From Dillenia suffruticosa (Eukaryota > Streptophyta > Magnoliopsida > Dilleniales > Dilleniaceae), in the NCBI GenBank assembly GCA_033439265.1, contig JAVTVX010000002.1, positions 2,552,001 to 2,616,000 on the forward strand: 64,000 bases of DNA. The letters run 5' to 3'. The notes below the pieces were generated by a model. It was not told the origin of the DNA. It did not search any database and was given only the letters and a program-made list of their open reading frames with translations. This document shows, in pieces, positions 48,514-60,000 of this stretch. Each line of letters starts with the position of its first letter. The first letter of the stretch is position 1. A program made the translations under genes and the position numbers.

Positions 48514-49028
48514 GCTACTCTGCATCCTCTGCAGAAAAGGCGGTCCATTGCTTCTCTTCAGCATCATGAACCCCTGCAAGAAATTAATCCAAAATCTTAC
48601 CATAGATTCTTGAAAAACAGTGTCAATAATTTCTTCATGGAAAACTACTTGAGCACATGGATTAACAAACCCTATGGAAATGAAAAAAAAAAAGTTACTT
48701 GGGTGGAGTGACTAGCTTTGGCTGCCATGACAAGGGTTTACTTTCATTTTCATCGGTTCAGCCACGTCATCTTCAGCAAAGAAGAGAGACATATTTTTTG
48801 GGGTAGGCCAGCACATGGGCATCTAGCAATGCCTAATCTTCCTGCCACAGTTCCTTCTTCCAATGAATGAGCTCTAGAAAAGAAATATTCCTCTTGCTTT
48901 CCAGTCCATATATCCTCAGGGAATTTATCCTCCTTGTTTTTCTAAAAGGCAGCTCTCAAAAATATAAGAAGTACATTTACCCTTATTTTCCTTGACAAAA
49001 TTTTTCACATAGCAACAAACCATCTGTA

Positions 49029-50005
49029 ATGACTACTTGCAAGCAACTTGAAGTTAGAACAGAAGACCGAACACCACAGAAATGGTGCGTTGCATTGAGA
49101 GAAGATGCGTTTGATGTCTTCCTCTCTCAAGGTGGTTCAACAGTTCACAAAGTTTTCGGCAATGGGTCGTTGTTCAGTCCTATGCTGTTTGGGAAATTTT
49201 TTGATCCTTCCGATGCCTTCCCACTATGGGAATTTGATTCAGAAATTTTGTTATCTAATCTTCGGAGCACTGGTCAGACCACTGTGGATTGGTTCCAGAC
49301 AGACAAAGAATTTGTTCTCAAAGCAGAACTGCCAGGTAAAGGTTTACTGCTCCTTAGCTTTCATGGCTATTTCTTTGTCAATTTACTTTCGAATATAGTA
49401 TCCTGCTACACGTTAAACCTCATGAACCAAAGAAGAATTCTCAACTGCAGGATACAATGATTTATACCTAGGAGCAGAGGCATTATTCCTTAACTCAGAG
49501 GTAAAATTTTCTTTGATATGAGGACCTTAGTATCTAGTTTTCTTTTCTGGTTCTGAGGAAACTAGAAAGCACTTAAGTTCCTCCATATGCATCCTAAAAA
49601 AGACTTATCCAGTGGCTTTTGATGGAAGAGTTGGGATAAGGCCGAGGCTCCATACTTTAGTTCCAAAGCTTTTGCGAAATTTTGTTGATATCAACTATTT
49701 CACATCTTAAAACAGGAATTGGGAACAACAGTATTCAAGTATACCTTGAAAATGGGATAATTCTGGAGATATGTGGACTGTGGAAGCAACAAAAGGAGTC
49801 CAAGGTGAAAGACTGGAGAACTAGTCATTGGTGGGAACATGGTTTTGTTAGGAGGCTTGAGCTGCCGGAAAAAGCAGACCTGAAGAAGATTGAAGCATGC
49901 ATGATTAACGATGTAATTCTAGAGATAAGGATTCTCAAAAGCAATTTGGACTGCAACAATTCTCATGGAAATGGTGGAGCAATCAAAGATGGTGGATATG
50001 TGTGA
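49029..50005 (+). CDS. HSP20-like protein, class VI (21.7 kDa type)
   Basis: Two exons, 49029-49335 and 49716-50005, join in phase at LP|G to 198 residues. The start MTTCKQLEV is followed by a KWCVALREDAFDVFLSQGG segment typical of the class VI group. The alpha-crystallin domain begins near TTVDWFQTDKEFVLKAELPG and continues with NSIQVYLENGIILEICGLWK. The usual GVLTVTVPK ending is replaced by ACMINDVILEIRILKS, matching the divergent C-terminus of this class. Arabidopsis has one member, At5g54660 (about 192 residues), next to FH5 and the KATC kinesin, as here. It is probably a soluble small chaperone-like protein; heat induction was not checked. Confidence 0.85.
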
Positions 50006-53000
50006 CTTTTGAACTTCAATAAATGACTGATTATGCCAAAATGGTTTAAATGTGTTGATCTGCATCTAGGTCTATTACAGGTTTACGGTCAATCCAAATA
50101 GCTCTAGCTTTTCCATCAGAAAAGATTAGCAACCTCCTCAAGAATATGAACTGCTTCAAAGAATGGGGTCATCAGACTAACACGGCAGAAGAATTAGACA
50201 ATCTCATGAAGGCATGTTTCTTCGACCATTGGACCTTTACATACTTGATGGTTGTTAAATATGACAGAATAATGGAAGGTCATCAAAAAGGCCAATATCC
50301 ATTATTGTAAAACTTCCAGATCTGTAAATTGTGCTTGACCTAACATTTATTTTACATGGCCAAGAGTATGAAGCTTTGAGATAACATGGTAGGAGAGCAT
50401 TTGCTGTGAATTTGCTTCCTTTTTTTTTGGTGCTATACTAACTAGAATCTAAATTCATGCTTTAACTAATCTGGTTCAAGCGCTTTCAGGCCCATTTTAG
50501 GGGCAGCTCTCTCAACATAGTCTTTTCCATTCCAAGTTTTGAACCGGAGATTAGGTTAAGGGTACTCACTGGGCCGGCTTTCTAGTAACCATCTGCAACC
50601 GCTTAGTCACATTGCAGTATTGAAAAATGGAATAAATTGATTCATTCAGGCTCAGAATTATATAAGGAACTCCTGAAGATGCAAAATCTTTGTTCCTAAA
50701 TTGTATAGAACTAGAACTTCCACTTGGATTGAGAGTCCTCAAGTTTCCATACGCAACTCGATTGTTTTTTTCTTGCGACAATTGTGTATGAGAAAGGTTT
50801 GTCACTAATGACAACAGAAAATTACTTTACCTACATTTATGGTTGATTTTTTTTTTTTAGATAGACACGTAGTTTGCCTGTCATATTTTAAAGCGCTTGG
50901 TCTTATGAGTTATAATGTGTTGTATTTAAATGCACACACACATGCAGAAGTGAGACAAATTTTCGGAATAGTAAAAGTTTATATTTTTTCAGACATACCT
51001 CAATGCGTAGATCATAGAACATTCGGGGAACCATGAGTCCTACTCGAACGACCTATGATAACCATGAATATTCTGTGTGGTGTCATATCATAAAAATTTG
51101 ACCATAAAATCTCTCTATTAACTGCATCAGTTGTGAAATTTTGTCTAAACTTTCTCCTTTCAGCAAAACTCATCATCTGATTCACTCAAAAAATTAGTTA
51201 GTAATAAATCACTTCTTTTGGCCTTTGACCACTTAACAATTACTAGTCTTCATCAAGCCTCCTCTATGATCTCTATTATTCTTTACCAGCTCATCCACCT
51301 GTATGATCTTCGTCGGTATTCAACATCTATCCAATTTCATACAAGGCACAACTTGTCCATTTGATCTTACATATTCTTCCTTTCACTTCAGTGAGTGCCT
51401 ACAAATCACTACACTTTTTCAGTTATTCCTTTTGATTTCTATAGTAAGGTCCCATCATTCTCACCTTTTTTCTTTTATTGTTCAGATGGATGTTGGAAGT
51501 CACCAAGTCAAATTCAAACTTGGGCAGTTCCAGAGCAAATTGACCCTTTCTATTGATTTCTCCCTATCTGTTCCATCCACCATTTTCCCATTATGGAACT
51601 TGCACTTGAATTTAGCTATCCTTAACTGAAATGAATAACTAGAGAACAACTCAAGAAGTCCGATAAGACCCATCCAACTAATTTCAAGTAGTATTAAAGC
51701 CCAGATGCAATCAAGCCAACTGACTACTTGCAAACACAAGATTTGAGACCGGACAAGTATGAAATAGCGTGAGAGGCAGGTAAAATCAGTCACAAGTCTC
51801 CTCGTTCCGCTTTAAATGTGCATTTCACCTACATCTCCCCGAGTCTTTGATTTGTAGATATCATTGTAATGGCAATCTGCAATTCTAGTTTGACGTATAA
51901 CCTGTGCAAACTCTAATGATTTTCTCTCTCTGCTACCAACCACCTGAAGTTAAGACCTTTAAGCGATCTGTCTTTCAATTTTGAGTGTGGTGGTCTATCT
52001 CATTGAATACACATGCAGTTTGTCCCTTCCATCAAATTTATGCTTACAATTCAATCCGCTCTCCTGGTCCTACAGTTTGCAGTTTTGCTACTATGCTTTC
52101 ATGGCATATTTCTCTCCCCGAGTATTTGCTAAAAATAGCTGAAAATTTCATAAATTTGATTCATTTTGGGAGAAAATTTTTGCATCACGTTTTCCTCATT
52201 ACTAAAAGATTACAGAGGGGTTGTATAAATAAAAAGTGTACAGTAATTAGAGAGTGGCAAGTGTTCAAAGTCCAGAATGCTCTGTAACTAATTCCGTGCA
52301 TATTTGCCTTGCTGGGAGAATATGCAATGCTCTCATAACAACCAAGGAAGATTCCTGCATGTGCAGGCTAACGTCAAGCATTGTTCTCTTGAGCCCATTG
52401 ATGCAGTATGACTCATTACTCTCACTGCCATTTCAGTAATATTTCATCAACAGCAAAGAATTTTACCTCTGTTTCTGAGCATTTTGTGGGTGATTTGGAA
52501 CAGTATTTTATGTATCAATTACATGCATGACGAAACATAGAAGAATTTGACAAAGCTAACCTAAATATTGTTTGCACATAATAAGAATCCGTCTGCTAAA
52601 CTAACACCTAAGGACTTATGACTGACATGAGTTCTAAGCCAGGACAAGGTAGGAACAAATGAGAAGTGAAGTGGTTTTGCAGCAAATGACCGAAGAGAAC
52701 GAAACAGAAGTCACAGACAGAACAACACAATGAGAAGATATACAAGGGAAAGCTACCTTATCTGTCCTCGTTTGTGTTGAGACCTTTGAGCTCTATTTCC
52801 ATTGGGAAATTGCCTTTTTTGCATATGCAGAGCAAGTGAGAACACCTTCAGATAAAAGGAATCAACTTGTGGAAGGATCCTTGTAGAAGAATTTAGATTA
52901 TTATTAAAAATCTTGAGTATGCAAAAGCTTTCTTCAAACTTCTCTAATGGGCAAGTTGTCGAACCTATGGTTGGCAATCAGGCAGGGCTATATATTTTTT

Positions 53001-54155
53001 GGAGTCATTGTCAGTATCTTGTTTGGAACCATATCAGTTCCTTCAAATGGGTCTGTCATTAAAATCTAGCTAGATAACATCCAGGCCATATTTTACCAAA
53101 TCCAAAGTTCTATCGTATTCATAATTTATAAACGGAGGAAGACCATACTTTCATTTCAAGGTAAAGTAACCAAATGCCAAGCATCCAACAAACAAGGGAG
53201 AGTGGATGGTTCGGGAATCATGCATTCCCATTCCCTCCCATTAATGGAACAAATGTTCATGGGCCCATGAAATGCTTAGAGGGAATGCGAGAGGTACGGG
53301 GGTATGGGGATTGATACCCCGCATCTCCATTGTGAGTCTCTCCCTCATTTTTTGTTCGTTATTCTTCTCTCTGTGTATTTCTTTTTTTGGCCAAGAGCAC
53401 TCGATTGATATACAGATGCATGATAATCTTGGCAGGCAGAAAACTGACAAAATTGTATTTCACTCTTCTTTCATTTTTGTTTGCTTCCTAGATTTCGTTG
53501 CACGTTTTGTGGTCTGACTTGCTTTTTGGACCTTTACTCTTTATTTTTCATGAACACATTGTAACGCATAAATCACAAAGGAGTTTCTTCAACTGAAATT
53601 TCTTGTAATATTTCGGTCAAAATAACATTACATGCTGAGGCAAATATTAGTAATTCAAATAAAAAATTGATTCACCGGACCCAAAAATAAAAAGAAAAAA
53701 ACTCAAAATATGTATATTTTTATAGCCGATTGATATTTGGAGATAATTTTCAACTAATCTGATCTGAGTATAATAAAATCCGATTTAGAAGAGTTTTTTC
53801 AATATAATATTTTTCATTCACAAATTTCGAATTCGAGATTTGATTAAAAAATTTAGTATTCTTACTCACTAGAAGTGATTGTCCAATGATAAAAATTCAA
53901 AATATTGTAACATATGATAATACACTATCTTTATATATATGTAAATCGTAGTAAGAAATTCAATTTAAGTTATCACTATTTTTCTTATACATAATAAAAA
54001 CCTGAGAAAAGAGAATAAGTTTCACTTTAACAGCAAATCTGTACGACTATTTTCATATTTGACCAAACGCAATCGAAGAAAGTTGAACGAAAATTTGTTT
54101 CATCTAATGCTGACAGATGATTTATTGTAGGTTTCTTTACTGAGAGCTCGAAGGC

Positions 54156-54425
54156 CTTATCACTTTTTTTTTTTTTTTTAATATCATGACCTGACCACTT
54201 TTTTTTTTTTTTTTTTTTAGATATTATGACTCGGTTACTAATCCGGTATCTGAAATTTCATCTCGACTAATTTGGGTCGATCACTTACAAGACCCATATT
54301 AAGAGATAAGTCTCCCAATGCTGATTTTTCCATTCTCATGGGGGATCGAAATCTCGATCATGATTAAGGGGTATCAGTTTCTAAACCAATTGAGTCATCA
54401 GATATCAGTAGGGTCTTATCACTTT
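54156..54425 (-). mobile_element. tRNA-derived SINE with 11-bp target-site duplication
   Basis: The direct repeat CTTATCACTTT is present at 54156-54166 and 54415-54425. Between them, read on the minus strand, the element begins near 54414. It shows an A-box-like TGACTCAATTGG (about 54387-54398) and a B-box-like TTTCGATCCCC. It ends in two A runs (on the plus strand T runs at about 54197-54219 and 54164-54179). Between the A runs is a repeat of the element's own 3' word (GTCATAATATCT / GTCATGATATT). The element is about 250 bp. Confidence 0.7.
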
Positions 54426-54759
54426 ACTATTCACTTTGCTATTGAGTTAACAATTATTCAAAATAGATTAATTAGATTTATAGATAGTAGTGACCAATTA
54501 TAAAAAAATAGTATTTAAAATGATAATTTGTCATATTTGTTGAGAAACTGAGGTTCTCCCTTTGCATGTGATGGAATCAATCACACTCTAGAGTCAAGAG
54601 GTTAACATCAAATCCAATAATAAACACTTTGATTTGTATATCGTAACTCAAGACTTAATTGTTTAAAAATTCTAATTCCATAAAAAAGAAAAAGGCCAGC
54701 CATGAACATCATCAGTGGTGAAAGATAACTTGTCCTTCTTTCATTAGGTGTAAGAAAGG

Positions 54760-54762
<3 letters not shown>

Positions 54763-54827
<65 letters not shown>
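54763..54827. repeat. GA microsatellite
   Basis: About 32 GA units, the longest GA run of the window. Confidence 0.95.
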
Positions 54828-54830
<3 letters not shown>

Positions 54831-55351
54831 AGAAGCATTGAAAAAGTTAATTGAAAAAAGACCGCAAGGATTGAATCTTAAGAACAAGAAAGGAATAGAA
54901 ATTCTAACAACCCTTACAAACAAAATGAATAAATAAGCATTTCTCACTCTGTTTGCTACTCTAGTCCTAAAAATTCTTAACACTCTTCAGACGCATGATA
55001 AACTACCTGCAACATAAGGCTGGGGAAAGTTTGGAAGCCTACATCTTAGGGTTCTTACCCCAACCATGTGAACATTATTCTTCTTTGATGTTAAGTGACA
55101 AACATTAATCAGACAATATCAAAATACTTAATCCTTAATTCAATTTAAGCGTTAGAATCACGCAAAGTTGAGTTATTTTATTTGATAAAACATAAATACG
55201 ATAAAGGGTTTTTATAATTTTTTTCTATACAAAATAATTCTCATAATGTTTCGTTTTTTATCAACAACCATATAAAGATAATGTCGAAATTGGAAGAGTG
55301 TGCCGATAAATAGTCCCTCTAATGAAATATGATATTAAATTTCTTAATTAA

Positions 55352-55480
55352 GTTTTGAATTTAAAACTTGAGAATAGAAAAAATTATGTCAGGAGTTGCT
55401 CTTTAAATAGGACCCCATAAATATTCAAATTAAATTAATCGAAATATTATTTCAGATATTGATTATGGTATAAAAATAAA
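55352..55480 (+). repeat. Degenerate dispersed repeat, copy 3 (SINE-like)
   Basis: It contains GAATAGAAAA, a GGACCCCATA stretch, ATATTCAAATTAAATTAAT and CAGATATTGATTAT in the order seen at 30236 and 30576, then an A-rich end. It is the best preserved of the three. Confidence 0.45.
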
Positions 55481-56568
55481 AATCGAAAAAGTGCTTTGCG
55501 AAGGAAATTTGCAATTTCCATGTAATAATTAAGGAAATTTGCCAAAATACAAGGATGACTCAATTCTTTATCAAGTAGTAGGCCGACTGTCGAATTCAAG
55601 TTGGTCCCAACACTCATCTAACCCCACACAACCCCCAAGGTGTTGTCTAATACCAACACCATAAAAATTTCCTAAACTATATTTTGTATTAGGTGTCACC
55701 TAATAAATAAACAAACATAGGTTAGAATATTTTTGTCGAAATGCTCTCAGACCAAAAGCCCTTCTAAAATAGTCTGGTATCTAAGAGTATTGTTTTAGTT
55801 TATGTTAAAAAATAGCAACTGCGACAACTAATAAATAAAAAATTAAATAAATTAAATTTTATACGATTTTTCATATTAACAATAATCAAACCTTTCTCCC
55901 ATAAAGTAATGTTGATTATATGAATTTTTCTACGTCTTTCTATTTTATATTATATGTTTATTTTTCATATTAACATATTTTAAAAATTAATAGGTGATTG
56001 TGAATAATCGGAATATTTTTAAAAATTTTATAATATATTTCACGTAAAATTTAATTAATTTAATTTTTGAAATATTTGATTTTTCAAGTGTTACTCTTAA
56101 AAATCTTAAAATTAACTATATTTTGCTGAATTATTGATAACAAATTGTCATTGAGATTTTATTGGATCTTATAAAATTAAGTTTAGTATTTTTTTCGTTT
56201 TTAATATTTTATAATAAGAAATAATTATATTGTATAATAAAAAAATCCTGTGCCAATAAATTCCAAACTTGATGCAGCCAGAAAACTTTTAATTAATTAT
56301 TAACTTCTGATTTCAATATTTTTTCTAATGCATGCAGCCTTTTTTTCTTTTTTTTTTTTTAAAATAAATTTTGTCTTTTCCTATGCCAATTGACCAAGGT
56401 TAAACAGCAGAACAACAAAACAAGGTAATTACTAAAATACAATATTTGGGGGGTATTAAAGGAATTTGATAATTTAACGAATATATTATACCATACCGCC
56501 GGATCCAAGTTCAAAAAATTTCAAACCTCTCTCTCACACCCTAAACTCTAAATTACCAAAAACCCACA

Positions 56569-56830
56569 ATGGAGAGAGCGCTTGATTTCAGTGTGAAAAT
56601 TACTTCTCTCTTCTATCTCATCCCCCCTCGGTGTGAAGCTTCTTCAAAGCGACGGCTCTGATAACATCGATAGCTTCAACTCCAATCCATCCTCTGCCCC
56701 ATCAGATCTAAACCCCCAAATTCCAAAATCCCATCTCTCTCTCTCTCTCTATTTTCCGGGTCATATCCAAATCGCTTCCAAGAACCAGAAGAACGCTAAC
56801 ACCACAACAACCATTACAAGCCCTTTAAAT
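56569..56830 (+). other. Kinesin leader exon with a lost upstream start codon
   Basis: A 33-codon uORF starts at ATG 56569. Further on, the frame continuous with the kinesin reads ATC GCT TCC AAG AAC CAG at 56771, where many plant homologues start MASxNQ. It continues to the donor AAT|GTGAGA at 56830 and joins exon 2 at 56968 in phase. The codon expected to be ATG is ATC, so this stretch is probably leader and translation starts at 57031. Confidence 0.5.
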
Positions 56831-57030
56831 GTGAGATTCTTTAATCCCTATTAACCCCATTTTTTTCTTCTTGTTTTTGCTCTTCAACACACATACACAC
56901 TCTCTCTCCCCCTTCTCTTGGATATTAATTTATTTTAATTTATTTAATTTATTGTCTTGAAGTGAAGAAATGCGTTGAGGATACATTGATAGACAAGAAG
57001 AGAAAGATTGGTGTTGGAGTTAATAATAAA

Positions 57031-60000
57031 ATGGTGGGAACTACGAATGGTAATCGAAGTCGGCAAGCTTTTTCGGTCGTTAATGGGGGAGGAGGAGGTG
57101 GTGGTCAAGATCTTGTTCAAGTTGGTGGACCGGGGAGTGTTGCAGGGTCTGATTGCAGTATTATTGAGTTCACTAAGAAGGATGTTGAAGCTTTATTGAA
57201 TGAAAAGATGAAGACTAAGAACAAGTTCAATCTTAAGGTATATTGGGTTTTTAATTTTATGTATTTATATTTAGATTGGTTTGATTCAGATTCCCTTTTT
57301 AGCAGATCTAAACTCGAATTTGCTTCTTCCGTTGATTAATTTCTTTGTTTTTGACTTTATGGTTCCTGTGTTTTAGTTAATTATTAATGGGTTTGGGTTC
57401 TTTAAATAGATTATTGAAACTTTTTTTTTCTGGGGTTACTAGACTAATTTCTTGTTTTGAGTTTTTATAGGTGGGTTTGATTCAAGTTAAATTCTAATTT
57501 CTTGCTTTAAAGATTTGAGTAGATCTGGAGGGATCTGCCACTTGAATTTAATTGTTTGGTTCATCTGTAATCCTAATTTTCATCTACAATGATTGTGTTT
57601 CTCAGGAATTTTGGTATGTTGATTGTGAATTGGATCTGAATTTGAAATTGCATTTGTCTATTTGCCTTTTTCATCTTTCTTCTCTTGATTTATCTACTTT
57701 CTTTCAACTCCTTGGCTTGTGGGCTCCCGAGTTTTTAGTCAATTGATCGTTGATTGCATCTAAATTTGCATATTTTGTTGAATATGCTTTTTTTTTTTTT
57801 GGTTACTTATTGTTAAGATTAGTGGTTATTGGGATTTTTGGCTAATTGATGACGGGTTCTGGAGGTCTTAGTTTATTGATTATAAATTGGCACTAAATTT
57901 GCCTATTTATTTGGCCTATTAGTGGATTTTGGGATGTTAATTGTTGATGGCATTCAGTTGGTGATAATATTTTTTATAATAACAAGGATAATTAGTTCTG
58001 GGCTTTAAACGGGTTGAGATTCAAGTGGGAGTTTTCTATATTTGATATTTGCTTGTTTTGTTGACCAATATAACTAATTTTTAGTGTTATGATTTGTTTT
58101 TATTTTGGGGGGGTTCTGTAAACTGGATTTGAGTGTTCAGACTCTATTGGTCTATATGATTTTTTTCTTATGGTAAGGTCATTACCATATAGTTATTTAT
58201 TTTTTATTTTTGCTGAAATTTTGGTTTTAGTGGTTTTTGTACTGTTTTGAGGGGGTCTCTCGGTTAAATTGTAAACTGCATCTAAATTTTACATACTTTA
58301 TTGTCTTTGACTTATCTGTTGGTCTGATGACCATTTGAGCAATCCTTTGGCCCTATAGTTCTTAATTAACTTCAATTTGATGATTTTTGTGCCATTTACG
58401 TTTTAAATCTGAGAGTGTTCTGAAATATAATTTTACTGAAGTTAAGTGAAATCCGTTACTAAATTCTTCCTTGAATACTGTCATTGTAGGAAAAATGTGA
58501 CCAAATGATGGAGTATATAAGAAGGCTTAGGCTTTGCATCAAATGGTTTCAAGAGCTTGAAGGAAGTTACCTTACTGAGCAGGATAATTTGCGGAACTTG
58601 TTGGACTATGCTGAAAGAAGGTGCTCTGAATTGGGTAATGCGGGTTTTAGGTCTTTTGTATCTTGAAATTTTTGGTTGGATAGTTTAATATTTAGTAGCC
58701 TCTTATATAATGTTATCCCTTGAAAAAATTCAGACAAATCAAACTCGACCCCGGTGGGGGGGGTGGGTCACGTGACTCAAACCAGCATCAAAGAAAGACA
58801 CTAAGAATGATTTTGGTTTCTTTTCTCACCTGGAGTTTAGGTAACTAATCAAGCCTAACTTGAATTTGGTTGTTTGCTATTAGAGATGCTAATGAAGGCA
58901 AAAGAAGAAGAATTGAATGCAATCATCATGGAGCTGAGAAAAACTTACACTACCCTTCAAGAGAAGTACACTAGAGAAGAATCAGATAAGAAGGTTAGTT
59001 TGGTACTTGATATCATTGGGATCTATATGGCATAAGTGTATCTTGAATATTTTATATAGTATTTCTAGTAAATTTCATATCCTTTTGACAATTTGCAAAT
59101 ATATTGCAAATAGGCTGCAATGGATGCATGCATGAGAGAGAAAGAGGCAAGACTTTCTGCTGAGAGGCTGCAATCTTCTCTTTCTGAAGAGCTTGGGAAA
59201 GCTCAACAGGAACAGTCAAGTGCCAATCAGAAGGTAAGACAATGATCCAGTCAGTTTTACTCGCTGGCCTTCTTTTCTGATTTCTCCCAATACTAGTAGG
59301 GCATCTTGTTTATATAATCAATTGAATTGAGATTTTAGCAGGAGAATAACATTATATGTTACTGTTTTTCTCTTGTGTTGGACTTCAGATAACATCACTC
59401 AATGATATGTACAAGCGACTACAAGAGTACAATACTAGTTTACAGCAATACAATAGTAAGCTTCAGACAGAGCTTGCTACAACCAATGAGACCCTTAAAC
59501 GTGTCGAGAAAGAGAGAGCTGTCATAGTAGAGAGTCTTAGCACCCTTAGGGGTCAGCATAGTTCCTTGCAAGAACAACTTACTTCATCAAAGGTGAGTGC
59601 ATTTCTAACATGTGGGTACATCTCTGTTCCAACTTTCAACTCCTTTTTTTTGGTTTCTTTCTTCTTATATTAAATAGCTTTAGGATCCTAAAACAAAAAA
59701 AAAAAAGCAAAAAAAAAAAAAAAAACAAAAAAACAAAAAAACAAAAAAAGAAAAGAAAACAAAAGAAAACAAAAGGATGACATGCCACCAAGGGATTGTC
59801 TTTTCAGAAGAATTGGTGATACAAGCACTTCTCCATGTAATTTATTGTAGGTATGATTTTCCAAATTTAGGTTTTTATATTTGATATGTGGTGTGCTTGG
59901 AAGATGAACAACTTACTTCATCAAAGGTGAGTGCATTTCTAACATGTGGGTACATCTCTGTTCCAACATTTACCTCCTTTTTTTTGGTTTCTTTCTTATA

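Larger units (their letters stand above)
45319..49028. other. Intergenic between formin and HSP20-like gene
   Basis: This divergent spacer contains the formin upstream side, a T run (45942-45964), a TA/TACA microsatellite (46972-47020), a GA microsatellite (47973-48025) and two short direct repeats (47765-47814, 48378-48513). I see no gene. Confidence 0.5.
50006..56560. other. Intergenic between HSP20-like gene and kinesin
   Basis: About 6.5 kb without a recognised gene. Short frames near 51303-51629, 51985-52287 and 52753-52977 match no family I know. The stretch holds a bounded SINE (54167-54414), a GA microsatellite (54763-54827), a degenerate SINE-like repeat (55352-55480) and an AT-rich block (55800-56300). 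Confidence 0.5.

Noticed and set aside
54608-54983. Leu-Ser repeat frames on the minus strand
   Set aside because: They are translations of the GA microsatellite.
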